NCBI GenBank assembly: GCA_964433755.1
Contig: CAYSSR010000001.1
Span: 1,116,001-1,180,000, forward strand
Source of the DNA: JAUVXJ01 sp964433755
Lineage (GTDB): Bacteria; Chloroflexota; Anaerolineae; UBA7937; B3-Chlor
Length of the DNA: 64,000 nt
Reading direction: 5' to 3'
Below are positions 1 through 8,808 of the stretch, one piece after another. Position 1 is the first letter of the stretch; the number at the start of each line of letters is the position of its first letter. The notes beneath the pieces are model-generated. The model did no database searches. It had not been told where the DNA came from and worked only from the letters and a program-made list of their open reading frames with translations. Both the position numbers and the translations under genes were made by a program.

Positions 1-446
1 GTTTCGCTGTCGGCCATGAAGTCAAGAAAGCTGTCAACAACATCACCCAGCCCAATCAGTAGAAGACCACTGGCATCCTGGGCGCAATCGGGGACAGGAA
101 CATCAGCGATGTCACGCCTAATCGCCTGCATATCCTGAACAACTGGGCTGAGAGCAATCCGCGATGTTGAGTTCGCAACCTCAACTGTGTCCTGCCAATC
201 CTCCAAAAGAGGCTGAATCTCTGCGAAATAGTCCTGTGTCACAGACTGGCATATCTCCGATGCGCGTGGCGGTGTCGGCATGATGGTCGGACCTGGTACG
301 GCTGTGTCAACGGCTTGAACTGGAGTGCCGGTCTCGGTCGCCAAGCTTCCTGTCAGGTACAGGAGCACCAAGGCACCCATACACCCAAAGACCATCGCTA
401 CTGCCACTCCTAGCGCGAGCAGTGTTATCCACTGTTGCCTTGACAT
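1..446 (-). CDS. Membrane-anchored hypothetical protein, C-terminus cut by window edge
   Basis: Reading the minus strand from an ATG at 446 gives 148 open codons up to the window edge, so the stop lies outside. An AGGAGG ribosome-binding site sits about 7 nt upstream. Residues 7-33 form a strongly hydrophobic segment (LLALGVAVAMVFGCMGALVL), followed by a Pro/Thr-rich linker (VPGPTIMPTPPRA) and a soluble region with Cys residues, so a single-pass protein with an extracytoplasmic domain is likely. No family recognised. A TTGCGC-N17-TACAAT match at 574-602 may be its promoter. Confidence 0.72.
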   Translation of the reverse strand, partial: MSRQQWITLLALGVAVAMVFGCMGALVLLYLTGSLATETGTPVQAVDTAVPGPTIMPTPPRASEICQSVTQDYFAEIQPLLEDWQDTVEVANSTSRIALSPVVQDMQAIRRDIADVPVPDCAQDASGLLLIGLGDVVDSFLDFMADSE

Positions 447-573
447 CTCGTCCTCCTGTGACACCGACTGTACAGGCAGACGGCCAGTAGCGGGTGATTG
501 ACGTGCAAGCTCTTGTCCGAATGGCGACAGAGGACATCAAGCGGTTGAGGCGGCATGGAAGCGAAGTAGAGCA

Positions 574-602
574 ATTGTACTACAGACACAACAACAGCGC
601 AA
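574..602 (-). promoter_or_regulatory. Candidate sigma-70-type promoter
   Basis: On the minus strand, TTGCGC (602-597), a 17-nt spacer and TACAAT (579-574). It lies about 130 nt upstream of the minus-strand gene that starts at 446. The -10 box is good and the -35 box is only partly consensus. The same TTGCGC/TACAAT pairing occurs at 49501-49530. Confidence 0.35.
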
Positions 603-651
603 CGGGTGTTACGGACACATGACGAGGCCCCAGTAACAGCCGGCAGCTGTG

Positions 652-1257
652 TCAGTCGCTATCAGCAGGCCCCTCCGGTGATAGTTCCCCAAGCTCTGCA
701 AGCAGCTCGACCGCGCTAGCAAGGGAGGTCTTCATGGTATCTACGAACTTCCCATATACGAACCTCTGTTCATCGGGGTGCAGGTGCACCCATAGCTCAG
801 CCTGACGCAGAAAGAACTCCACGTCATCGAGGCAAGCGTAGAAGTTCTGAAGATCAAACCGCAGCTGCTCTGGCAACATACCTAGGTCTCGTATGCAGCC
901 GCGATACACATCTCTAGTGAACAATGGCCCTCGGGGTCGAGGCGGCCGATCCGACTCTCCTCTTGTCCTTGCCTCCTCTGTGTCGTACGTCCTCATAGCA
1001 TTGTCAAGTGCTCGCTTGGCCAGAGACACTTCCGTATGCAACGACCTCACGAAGTCGGCCCTTCTGTGCCCCCGATTCAGGTCTACTGACCGTTCCGTGA
1101 GTTCTTGATCTAGTTTGGCTCTGAGTTCCGTGGCGTGAAGGGCAGACCTCCAACCGATGAGGCCGCCGACGATAGCACCGGCGATTGCCGCAATCAGCGA
1201 AAGCGCGCCGGTGACAAGAATCACGCTAAGGGGACTGAGAGTCTGCTCCCCAATCAC
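652..1257 (-). CDS. Hypothetical single-pass membrane protein (201 aa)
   Basis: GTG start at 1257, preceded by AAAGGAGG with a short spacer. Residues 11-36 are a Gly/Ala-rich transmembrane helix. They are followed by a charged, helix-rich cytoplasmic-type region (residues 40-100, many Arg/Glu, coiled-coil-like) and a C-terminal region of about 70 aa with FDLQNFYACLDDVEFFLRQAELW. The shape is common among uncharacterised bacterial proteins with a membrane anchor and a helical tail. The family is not recognised and no function is proposed. It lies between two other minus-strand orphan genes, with gaps of about 200 and 150 nt, so it is probably transcribed independently. Confidence 0.78.
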   Translation of the reverse strand: MIGEQTLSPLSVILVTGALSLIAAIAGAIVGGLIGWRSALHATELRAKLDQELTERSVDLNRGHRRADFVRSLHTEVSLAKRALDNAMRTYDTEEARTRGESDRPPRPRGPLFTRDVYRGCIRDLGMLPEQLRFDLQNFYACLDDVEFFLRQAELWVHLHPDEQRFVYGKFVDTMKTSLASAVELLAELGELSPEGPADSD

Positions 1258-1410
1258 AGTGCCTCCTTTCAGCGAACGATGTGTCCTCCTTGTGGACTAC
1301 GGCCCAGCACTGTTCCGGCCATCGGGCGAGCTTGCCCTCGAAGATTCGTCAAGAGGGGTTCCCGGCAGCGTCTCAGTCGGGCTTTGGCGGGCTGGGCAGT
1401 CCTCGGAGTG

Positions 1411-1857
1411 CTAATCACACAACTCATAGCCTCTTGCCTCTGCAAGATCCCTTAACTCAGTCAGAATGTAGTCTGCATCATAGCCGGCTCGTAGCTCTCT
1501 CTGGAGGAGTTCCCACTCCAGTTTTCGACCTCTCGCGGGGTCGACGTCTATCACCTTTTGGATCTTCTCGTGAGGGTCACTTTGGCAGTCATAGACATGG
1601 CCTGGCTCAATGTCGTACACACAATGGGCTATCTCGTGAGCGAGATCGTGCCACGTGCACCCTTCGCTGTCAAGCCTGACCACGTGGCAATCATGCTCGT
1701 TATCCCAACTGGCCGAGCCGAAGTAGCGACCTTGTGGCAGAGGGCCGCCAAACTCGATTCTCAAAGTGATGCTAGGTTGAGCTAGCCGCTCCGCCAGAGC
1801 CTCGGAGGCGATTAGTCGGGTAAGCTCCGCGTCGTCTGTCAGTCGTAACGCTCTCAT
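1411..1857 (-). CDS. Small HExxH-containing putative zinc peptidase
   Basis: A 148-aa soluble protein. Its centre carries DLAHEIAHCVYD, a HExxH motif (HEIAH) typical of zincin metallopeptidases, followed by EPGHVYDC, which could supply a third metal ligand. The layout resembles small ImmA/IrrE- or SprT-like zincins, but I cannot assign a family. The region after the motif (DPHEKIQKVIDVDPARGRKLEWELL) is acidic and basic with no membrane segment or signal peptide, so it should be cytoplasmic. The ATG at 1857 has only a weak upstream GA-rich site. Activity is inferred from the motif alone. Confidence 0.72.
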   Translation of the reverse strand: MRALRLTDDAELTRLIASEALAERLAQPSITLRIEFGGPLPQGRYFGSASWDNEHDCHVVRLDSEGCTWHDLAHEIAHCVYDIEPGHVYDCQSDPHEKIQKVIDVDPARGRKLEWELLQRELRAGYDADYILTELRDLAEARGYELCD

Positions 1858-2858
1858 TTCTCAACTACTCTCATTCTCCGACTGTCAGCGGCCGAGCGCT
1901 GACGAGGTTCCCATAGGAGTCTTCCCCTCTTGCGCCTGCGCTACCACAGATGATGACAACCAGAACAAGGCGTGTGTCTCAGACGATCATCGGAGTAGAG
2001 ACGAACTCACTACATGATAGCACAAATGGCGAGAGAAGGCAAGCCAGGTTGCCCGTAGTGGAACAAGGCCCCACTGTCGAGGAGCGGCGGATGTATCAGA
2101 CGCCGTCAGCTTGTGCTGAACGACAGCAGGGCCTATGTCGGGATGTAGCACAGGTTAGACGGGTTGACAACGCGGCGAGGGAAGTCGCCCAGCTCGTGGG
2201 TCGTCTCTGGTCGAAGAGTAAGAGAGCCAGGGACGCAGGTTCGTTCTAGGGGTTCAGCTCGACGATCACGTTGAGACAACGCCGTTTCTCTTCGACGCTA
2301 GCGGTCCGCGCGGTCAGCCAGAACCAGGCCTGGATCACGAGGTGGCGTGGCCGATGGAGTTGGTGGACGATGAAGCCGGCCAGGAGAGATCGCAGTTCAT
2401 TGGCCATGGGCGACAAGCCAGCGCCTCAGGAGGCTGAACCTGCCTTTCCTCCCTTCTTGATAGGTGTGGTTTGCACCGCACCCTCTTCGACACCAACTCG
2501 CCGCTTCTCTTGACATCTGGTAGTCTTCACAGAGGACTCAGCACATTCTCAAGCGCACTACAATAGAGATCGCGCACGGTAGCACCTAGCTGCACGTTGG
2601 TCCGCAAGAGTAAGGCGAAAAAGCTGCGGATGGTGGCAGTGACGTTGCTTGCGGGGAGTCTGGCAGTCGATCTCCCGCCCGGGACGAGACTGGGTGCCGA
2701 CCACTCCGTCGGCGCGGACCTGGCTTATGCTGCACCGCTAGCCCGCCCCTTGTCTGATGCCCCTTGGGGCAGGTGCCGGATGGCTATTGGGCAATGGACG
2801 ACCTTATGGCAATCGAAGCCTCGATCGAGGTTTGAGCAGCGGAAACAAGGAGGAAACG
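1858..2858. other. About 1 kb with no confident gene
   Basis: Gap between the HExxH gene and the aldo/keto reductase. Plus-strand open frames here have no ribosome-binding site and unlikely composition. Two protein-like traces are seen: a 53-codon minus-strand frame (2246-2407), and a plus-strand stretch from about 2630 that reads like a signal peptide (VAVTLLAGSLAVDLPPG) before losing sense near 2760. Both could be relics next to a transferred gene. Confidence 0.4.
2246..2407 (-). CDS. Possible small ORF or gene relic (53 aa)
   Basis: ATG at 2407 and stop at 2246-2248. The product begins MANELRSLLAGFIVHQLHR and ends CLNVIVELNP. The composition is protein-like (aliphatic and basic, with a hydrophobic QAWFWLTA stretch), but there is no clear ribosome-binding site and no recognised family. 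It could equally be the tail of a decayed gene. Confidence 0.2.
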   Translation of the reverse strand: MANELRSLLAGFIVHQLHRPRHLVIQAWFWLTARTASVEEKRRCLNVIVELNP

Positions 2859-3845
2859 ATGAAGACGCGTACACTGGGAACGAGCGGACTCGAGGTCTCG
2901 GCCCTCGGCTACGGCTGCATGGGGCTCAGCTTCGGATACGGGACGCCCTCGGACCGGGAGCACGCAATCGACATGATCCGTGCCGCGTTCGAGCGCGGCG
3001 TCACCTTCTTCGACACGGCCCAGATCTATGGTCCGTTCACGAACGAGGACGTCGTCGGCGAGGCCCTGGCTCCATCGCGGGACGAGGTCGTTATCGCCAC
3101 CAAGTTCGGTTTCAGCTTTGTGGACGGCGGGATGCAGGGGTTGGACAGCCGCCCCGAAAACATTCGAAAGACGACGGAGGACTCACTCTGTCGCCTCCGA
3201 ACCGACCGGATCGACCTCTACTACCAGCACCGAGTCGATCCCGACGTCCCGATCGAGGATGTCGCAGGCACGGTGAAGGACCTGATCGCCGAGGGGAAGG
3301 TGAAGCATTTCGGCCTCTCGGAGGCGGGCGTGCAAACGATTCGTCGCGCCCACGCCGTGCAGCCCGTTACGGCGCTCCAGAGCGAGTATTCGCTGTGGTG
3401 GCGAGAGCCCGAGGGGGAGATCCTCCCTACCCTCGAGGAGCTGGGTATCGGTTTCGTTCCCTTCAGCCCGCTGGGCAGGGGCTTTCTCGCCGGCAAGATC
3501 GACGAGAACACGACCTTCGAGGACTCGGATTTTCGTAACACCGTACCGCGCTTCGAGCCCGAGAACCGGAAGGCGAACCGGGACCTGGTGGCCCTGGTGA
3601 AGCGGATCGCCGAGCGGAAGGAGACCACCCCGGCGCAGATCGCCCTCTCGTGGCTGCTAGGGCGGAAACCCTGGATCGTCCCTATACCCGGAACCACCAA
3701 GCTCCAGCGCCTGGAGGAGAACCTCGGCGTGGTCGACGTCGAGCTCACCGAGGCGGACCTGCGGGAGATCGAGCAGGCCCTCGAAGAGATCACCATCCAC
3801 GGACACCGACACTCCGAGGGTTCCGAGCGCATGATCGACCGGTGA
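2859..3845 (+). CDS. Aldo/keto reductase
   Basis: A 328-aa NADPH-dependent aldo/keto reductase, full length for the family. The start is the ATG at 2859 (MKTRTLGTSGLEVSALGYG), preceded by AGGAGG; the frame extends upstream but without homology. Catalytic tetrad residues are visible: Asp in FFDTAQIYG, Tyr in the same motif, Lys in IATKFGF and His in YYQHRVD. The C-terminal cofactor-binding segment is IVPIPGTTKLQRLEEN. The family reduces aldehydes or ketones in the cytoplasm; the substrate cannot be told. Third codon positions are almost all G/C and the flanks hold gene relics, which suggests horizontal acquisition. A truncated Rossmann-fold gene follows 31 nt downstream. Confidence 0.95.
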   Translation: MKTRTLGTSGLEVSALGYGCMGLSFGYGTPSDREHAIDMIRAAFERGVTFFDTAQIYGPFTNEDVVGEALAPSRDEVVIATKFGFSFVDGGMQGLDSRPENIRKTTEDSLCRLRTDRIDLYYQHRVDPDVPIEDVAGTVKDLIAEGKVKHFGLSEAGVQTIRRAHAVQPVTALQSEYSLWWREPEGEILPTLEELGIGFVPFSPLGRGFLAGKIDENTTFEDSDFRNTVPRFEPENRKANRDLVALVKRIAERKETTPAQIALSWLLGRKPWIVPIPGTTKLQRLEENLGVVDVELTEADLREIEQALEEITIHGHRHSEGSERMIDR

Positions 3846-3876
3846 TCCGGCGACGCGATCCACAAATCGGGGCACC

Positions 3877-3939
3877 ATGACCAGAGTTCTCGTCGTAGGC
3901 GCGCACGGGCAGATCGCTCGTGTCGGTGCATCACTGTGA
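3877..3939 (+). pseudogene. N-terminal stump of an NAD(P)-binding (SDR-like) gene
   Basis: ATG at 3877 opens a 20-codon frame, MTRVLVVGAHGQIARVGASL, ending in TGA. The first 14 residues are the classic beta1-loop-alpha1 Rossmann start (VLVVGAHGQI) of NAD(P)H-binding SDR/NmrA-like proteins. After GQIAR homology stops abruptly, so about 200 codons are missing. It lies immediately after the aldo/keto reductase, so the two probably arrived as a pair and the breakpoint near 3920 is a recombination scar. Confidence 0.6.
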
Positions 3940-4140
3940 TAACAGGGCCGGCCACCTCCTCATGCCTGTCGCCTCCACTCAATCTCATCACAGAACAGGG
4001 GCACCTTTATATCGAACACCCCTTGGGGGACCTAGAGCGAGCGGGCAAGACTGCGCGCTGTTCCTTCACGCTCTTGTCGACCATTCCTGCTTCGCACTGA
4101 CAGATGCAGCTCCCCATCAACTCGGCATGAAGCCCAGCTT

Positions 4141-5688
4141 CTATGGCACGCGTTTGAGCAACCAGACTTCACTCGTCTGCCAATGTAGCTCAACCTTGGG
4201 CTCATAGTTGTCTTGGATGTAGGCGGTCACTTCTGGCGCATGGTCTTCGATTTCCCAGCGGCCGGGGAAATAGACAATCCACTCGGGCGGGTCCTCTTGG
4301 AGTTCATCTAGAATCCTGTCTCTGACAGGCTCCAGCATGTACCAGGGATACGTAAAGACCCAGAACCTCGGGGGCGAACACTGAATCAGGTAGTACAGAT
4401 TGGAGGTTGCCTCGTCGTCAGCGAAGACATAGATATAGTCGGTCGTTCCTATGCGTTGCCTGATCCTACCTGCCAGGGGCACCAGATTGGAGTACTCGGC
4501 TACCTTCTGAGGCTGGCCCTCGCGAAGAACTGGCTCGTATGCGGAGCCGGCTGTGACAGCCCAGAAGACCGATAGCGAGAGGGCCACACCTATTGGCAGG
4601 TACCGCGTGGACTGCGACGCCGCGCCAGAGCTGCGTGGACGGAAGGCGGGGGCGAGCGTCAGAGCAGACACCCAGGCCAGCACAGGCAGGGCGGCTTGAA
4701 AGTGAAAGAACTCGAAGCGAGGATACGCGGTAAGGCTGCTCACGCCAAGTAGTATCAGCCCCCAAGCGAAGTCCAGCCACGTCCTATCGCCTTTCCTTCT
4801 CAGTTCGATCAAGCCCATGATCGCGGCGGGCAGGAGCAGGAAGGCAGAGGCAAGGGTCTTGACCTGAGCGTAAGTAGGAGGCTGGGCAGCGAGAGAGCCG
4901 TAATCACTGATCACGTTGAAGGTCGTCGTCCAGTACACAAAGCTCGCCAGCGTGCCCGCCCGGAGATAGTACCATGCTCCAAAGGCCATCACGGGCAGAA
5001 TCGCCGCCAGGCTGATCACACCTGTGTCTTGGAGGACCACTGAAAACGAACGATGAGCGCGCCAGTTCATCACGGCGTGCCACACAACAAATGCCAGCAA
5101 CACGATGGCCGCGTGTTGTTTGATCAGGACAGCAATTCCGCCGGCAAGACCGAGGAAGAAGAGGGTCTTTCGGGCGTGATGCCGGGCACGAGAATCGTAG
5201 AGTAGCAGGAAAAGCAGGTAGAGCGGAGCGAGGAAAGTCTCGTGCCAGAGCTTGCCAAACTGGAATGTAGGTGACCAGACTACGAAGAAGGATGCTGCCC
5301 AGAGCCCGCCTAGCCAGCCCATAGTCCGTCGTCCAGCGAAGAATGTCAGAAGGGTTGACAGAGAGATGAGCACGACGAGAACTGTCTTGGCCAACACAAG
5401 ACCATCAGGGCACAAGAACCTCAGCCCTGCAAGCAGGATGGGCATCAGCGGAGTGTGTTGGTCGGCGATGTTCTCGTACGGCAGGAACCCTTGGCTTAGC
5501 AACCAGGGTTGAAAGATGACGCGGGGCCCCAGCGAGAGGCGTAGCCTGTACCAGTACGCCAGGCCTTGAAACAGCAGCAGACCGGCCAAGCCCAGCAGGG
5601 CCAGTCGCGGCACCCAGTGTTCTAGTCTCCTCCTGGGATCCAAGGCATGTGACCGTTCGGCGCTATCGGACTTGTCTTTCACTTCCAC
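4141..5688 (-). CDS. GT-C family membrane glycosyltransferase (GT39/PMT-like)
   Basis: A 515-aa polytopic membrane protein with about 10-11 hydrophobic segments between residues 28 and 370, then a soluble C-terminal domain of about 130 aa. The first external loop contains GFLPYENIADQHTPLMP; an acidic residue in this loop is characteristic of lipid-phosphate-sugar-using GT-C enzymes (GT39, GT83, PMT_2). Such enzymes move a sugar from a polyprenyl-phosphate donor to a protein or lipid outside the membrane. The start is taken at a GTG (5688) without a strong ribosome-binding site. The epimerase gene just upstream on the same strand (36-nt gap) suggests a shared role in surface glycoconjugates. 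Acceptor unknown. Confidence 0.85.
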   Translation of the reverse strand: MEVKDKSDSAERSHALDPRRRLEHWVPRLALLGLAGLLLFQGLAYWYRLRLSLGPRVIFQPWLLSQGFLPYENIADQHTPLMPILLAGLRFLCPDGLVLAKTVLVVLISLSTLLTFFAGRRTMGWLGGLWAASFFVVWSPTFQFGKLWHETFLAPLYLLFLLLYDSRARHHARKTLFFLGLAGGIAVLIKQHAAIVLLAFVVWHAVMNWRAHRSFSVVLQDTGVISLAAILPVMAFGAWYYLRAGTLASFVYWTTTFNVISDYGSLAAQPPTYAQVKTLASAFLLLPAAIMGLIELRRKGDRTWLDFAWGLILLGVSSLTAYPRFEFFHFQAALPVLAWVSALTLAPAFRPRSSGAASQSTRYLPIGVALSLSVFWAVTAGSAYEPVLREGQPQKVAEYSNLVPLAGRIRQRIGTTDYIYVFADDEATSNLYYLIQCSPPRFWVFTYPWYMLEPVRDRILDELQEDPPEWIVYFPGRWEIEDHAPEVTAYIQDNYEPKVELHWQTSEVWLLKRVP

Positions 5689-5724
5689 GAAGCTTGTCTT
5701 GCTGCTCTCCTGCGAGACTTTGGC

Positions 5725-6777
5725 TCAGAGGTCCAGGCCTTCTCTCAGACACCAAGCCAGAGAACGCCGCATGCCTTCCTCGAGTTCGATAGTTGGCTCG
5801 TAGCCCAGCTCTCTCTCCGCCTTGGCGATCGAGCACGCGATGGTTCCATTCATCTCCGAGAGGACGTGGATCTCCTGATGATAGAGTCCCAGGGATTGGA
5901 TCAGCTTGTCGCACAATCTGGCAACGTCACCGGTCACAGATGGTACCCTCATCCGCTTGTGCGCTACTGTCAGCCCGAACTCCTGCTCCATCAGTCTCTC
6001 CACCGTGTCCACGATTTCGTTCATCGTGTACGGGCGGCGGTCAGCAATCCAATACGTCTCACCATTAGCGGCAGGTGCCCTTTCACAAAGCAGAAGCGCC
6101 TGGCTGACACTGTCGATGTAAGCCATAGACCGTCGATTCTCTCCACTTCCTACGATCGGCGCCCTACCGCGCCTGATCATTCGAAAGAACCTCGTTTGCC
6201 GCAGTGGCTGATCGGGGCCATAGAACCAGGTAGGACGGACAATGACTGTCTCCATCTTGCCGCGCGCCTGATAGGCATGGACTGTCTTCTCCATGAGCAT
6301 CTTTGAACGCCCGTAGGACATGTAGGGGTTGTAGGGCGATTCCTCATCGAAGTAATCGTCCCGACTTGCGTTGAAGCCAAAGGGAGAGTTGGAGGATACG
6401 ACCACCGCTCGCCGTACCCGCGCGTTCTCGGCTGCCTGTAACAGGTTTCGCGTGCCATCCACGTTTACACTGAACAACTCTCTGGTGCGGCCATGTGGGT
6501 GGACCAGACCAGCGCAGTGGAAGAGAGTGGCCCCCGCCGCATCCTCCAGGAAATCCGATACCGCATCCGGGTCTCGCAGATCACCTTCTGTAATCTCCAC
6601 AGGACCCGATAGTTCGCGGAGTGCCGGTGCATTCAAACCAGGCGTTACGAGACAACGGATGCGCCGGGCCTGATCGGGTTCCGACAGACTAGGCACGTCG
6701 GGTAACCCTTCGAGCAGCACACGAACCAGTCGAGTGCCCAACCAACCTGGTGCGCCAGTGACCAACGTCAGGGACAT
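5725..6777 (-). CDS. NAD-dependent epimerase/dehydratase (extended SDR, 3-beta-HSD-like)
   Basis: A 350-aa extended SDR. The N-terminal Rossmann motif is LVTGAPGWLGTRLV (GxxGxxG) and the active-site motif is SYGRSKMLME (YxxxK). NSPFG replaces the usual Ser-containing catalytic loop. The start is placed at the ATG of MSLTLVTGAPG (6777) because GGAGGTTGA lies about 7 nt upstream; an ATG six codons earlier overlaps that ribosome-binding site and is unlikely to be used. Family members epimerise or dehydrate nucleotide sugars or oxidise 3-beta-hydroxysteroids. The neighbouring GT-C glycosyltransferase favours a sugar-related role, but this is an inference. Probably co-transcribed with the downstream gene. 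Confidence 0.92.
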   Translation of the reverse strand: MSLTLVTGAPGWLGTRLVRVLLEGLPDVPSLSEPDQARRIRCLVTPGLNAPALRELSGPVEITEGDLRDPDAVSDFLEDAAGATLFHCAGLVHPHGRTRELFSVNVDGTRNLLQAAENARVRRAVVVSSNSPFGFNASRDDYFDEESPYNPYMSYGRSKMLMEKTVHAYQARGKMETVIVRPTWFYGPDQPLRQTRFFRMIRRGRAPIVGSGENRRSMAYIDSVSQALLLCERAPAANGETYWIADRRPYTMNEIVDTVERLMEQEFGLTVAHKRMRVPSVTGDVARLCDKLIQSLGLYHQEIHVLSEMNGTIACSIAKAERELGYEPTIELEEGMRRSLAWCLREGLDL

Positions 6778-7343
6778 AGTCGATTCAACCTCCATCGGCG
6801 ACGTGCGTGGGAACGGGTTACACCACGCGAGAACGACGAGCCATTGCCCCTATGTTGCAGCCACTACGGTCGCGCACAGCATATCCATGCAGCGAGAAGC
6901 CACATCACGCAACAGGGGCTGAGTGGATTATAGCCCAGGTTCTGAGAAAGGCAAGGGCGGATGTTCAACAAGGTGTCTGGCGAGGTCGCTAGACAGGTAG
7001 CGTAGTGGGAGTGGCCCAGGGAGTGCTGGCACCGACGGGGGACCAACAGCGTGCCTCGACATGCTCCTTGCTGGGCTCGCCAGGGTGAAGGCCCAGGTCA
7101 CAGTTGTCAGCCTGTTGGACAGACCAGGACAGATCCGGGCAATAGGCGGGCAACTCCACAGCTGGTGCTCCCTCATACTCTGCGTCTTGGCCAGGTCGAG
7201 TGCCGTACGTTCCCTTCCCGGTGCTTCCTTCGGAGCCTTGGATCCTCAGGACCCGAAGGGGAAGCGATGGCTGTCTGTCAATCTTCTGCTATAATAGGAG
7301 TCAACCAAGCTGCGGGTCGTGCTCGAGTGCAAGGAGGTGAATA
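6778..7343. other. Intergenic, divergent region
   Basis: About 560 nt between the minus-strand epimerase and the plus-strand gene at 7344. It holds an extended -10 promoter (7287-7295) and an inverted repeat, CCTTCGG (7227-7233) with CCGAAGG (7253-7259) and a 19-nt loop, just upstream of that promoter. Otherwise no gene is supported. Confidence 0.5.
7287..7295 (+). promoter_or_regulatory. Extended -10 promoter for the gene at 7344
   Basis: TGCTATAAT: a perfect TATAAT (7290-7295) with the TGn extension, which can compensate for the absence of a recognisable -35 box. Predicted transcription start near 7302, giving a leader of about 40 nt that carries AAGGAGGTG before the GTG start. Confidence 0.5.
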
Positions 7344-7613
7344 GTGGTCAACCCAGAGGAAGAGAAGCGTACTCTGGAATCAATCCCCCTCTCAGAGGCA
7401 GAGGTTGCGCCCACTGTAAGAGCGATTGCCGAGGCCTTGGTCTACTGCTATGATCGTTTTGGGGCCAGCGCCAAAGAAGATGTGGCCGATACCCTTGGCT
7501 TCAAGACCAGGGAGAGGGGCCTGGACAAACACCTGGAGAAACATCCAGGAGCCAATAGAGAGTTCGTCAGGCAGGCGCTCTTGGAGGTAATCGCCGATCT
7601 CGAGGCTGAGTAG
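7344..7613 (+). CDS. Small hypothetical protein (89 aa)
   Basis: GTG start at 7344 with a very strong AAGGAGGTG site 4-5 nt upstream and an extended -10 promoter at 7287-7295, so this is a genuine gene despite its size. The product is soluble and helix-rich. Notable stretches are VAPTVRAIAEALVYCYDRFG and DTLGFKTRERGLDKHLEKHPG. The second resembles a helix-turn-helix-like basic segment, but I cannot assign a DNA-binding family. Stands alone. Function unknown. Confidence 0.7.
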   Translation: MVNPEEEKRTLESIPLSEAEVAPTVRAIAEALVYCYDRFGASAKEDVADTLGFKTRERGLDKHLEKHPGANREFVRQALLEVIADLEAE

Positions 7614-7820
7614 GAATCCTGAATCTTGCCGAACCGGGGTCATAGGCGTCTCCAAAGTCCGACCGTTGTCACGGAGCTCCAAGCGCAAGTGGGAAGCAGT
7701 CGCCCAACCCCGTGTAACCGCGCCCAGTGTCGAGACTGCCCAGCACGATCCCTGTCATCTCGCACCTACTCCGGTATTCCGCGCGGTTGAGACGCCGTTC
7801 GTCACACCACAAGGTCAAGC

Positions 7821-8726
7821 ATGATGAAGCATCTTGACAGGCGCCAGGTACTGGGATGGACTGCGGTGGCTCTTTCCACCGCCATCACCTGTTTCTGGGC
7901 GTTCTGGGGCATCATCGAGAACTTCCACGAAGGCTGGTACTACGGGTCCTTGCCTGCCAACGTGGGACTGATGCTCGTGCAGTATCTCAGCCCCATGCTG
8001 GTCTTCCTGGCAGTTGCACTCGTTTCGATTACCTGGCCCCGGCTTGGCGGTGCCCTCCATGCAATCCTTGCCTTGCTGGTTGCCAGGTTCTTTCAAGCCT
8101 GGACCAACACGGTCGTATTCTTCCTCATCATGCCACTGCTCGGTATTGGTCTGCTCTACTGGTTTGGCCGTCCCCAGCCGCGCAAGATCTCACTCTCCCT
8201 GGCCATAGGACTGCCTCTCCTGAGCCTCATCGTGTTCGGCATAGAACCCGTCCTCCGCGTGTCTCGACGACTTGACGACGGCAACCTGCAAGCCCGATTG
8301 GTGCAGGGAAACGGGGTGAGTCTTGTTTGGGCCCCTGATGGACCGGGTTGGCCGCGCACAGGGGCAGACTGGTACGAGGCACAGCAGGCGTGCGGGCATC
8401 TCACCGAAGATGGCCTGACCCTTGCCCCTGTGCCCCAGGATATCTGGCGATTGCCGACGGTGGACGAAGCGGTGCGTTCCATGGCTCGCCGCGGTCAGAA
8501 TTGCGGTGGGGTCTGGGATCCAGAGACTGCCGGGGCTACCTATGAGTCGACCCCTGACAAGGAGTCTCCGTTGTGGAACGTACACTCCCAGGTCATCTAC
8601 TGGTGGGCGGCGACGGAGGCAGATGAGGAGCATGCCTACATCATCGTCTACGATGGGAAGGTGTGGCCGAGGGTCAAGGAGTTCGGTCCCGCCTACCTGG
8701 GCTTTCGATGTGTGAAGGAACCGTAA
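7821..8726 (+). CDS. Polytopic membrane protein with Lcl/DUF1566-like C-terminal domain
   Basis: A 301-aa protein. Residues 10-145 contain four to five hydrophobic helices. The remaining 150 residues form an extracytoplasmic domain of the Lcl (DUF1566) type: LVWAPDGPGWP, then W(Y)EAQQACGHL, then the hallmark WRLPTVDEA, YWWAATEADEEHAYIIVYDG and a terminal GFRCVK. Lcl C-terminal domains are common in secreted or surface proteins of environmental bacteria and are usually ligand- or polymer-binding. The domain recurs twice in the gene at 11037, so the two loci may be functionally linked. Start is one of two adjacent ATGs behind AAGGTC. Confidence 0.82.
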   Translation: MMKHLDRRQVLGWTAVALSTAITCFWAFWGIIENFHEGWYYGSLPANVGLMLVQYLSPMLVFLAVALVSITWPRLGGALHAILALLVARFFQAWTNTVVFFLIMPLLGIGLLYWFGRPQPRKISLSLAIGLPLLSLIVFGIEPVLRVSRRLDDGNLQARLVQGNGVSLVWAPDGPGWPRTGADWYEAQQACGHLTEDGLTLAPVPQDIWRLPTVDEAVRSMARRGQNCGGVWDPETAGATYESTPDKESPLWNVHSQVIYWWAATEADEEHAYIIVYDGKVWPRVKEFGPAYLGFRCVKEP

Positions 8727-8808
8727 CCGCGCTTGACCAACCGGACGGTGCTAGCTCGGGAGAGGAGCCGCCTATCCCGTTCGCACCGGATTCGCCGCGC
8801 CCGCGTGA

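Noticed and set aside
2597..3538. 313-codon plus-strand frame overlapping the aldo/keto reductase in another frame
   Set aside because: From about 2830 it is only the shifted reading of the reductase. The first 40 codons resemble a signal peptide and may be a relic, but there is not enough to call a gene.
3221..3991. 256-codon minus-strand frame opposite the aldo/keto reductase
   Set aside because: Ser/Arg-rich antisense translation, no homology sensed.
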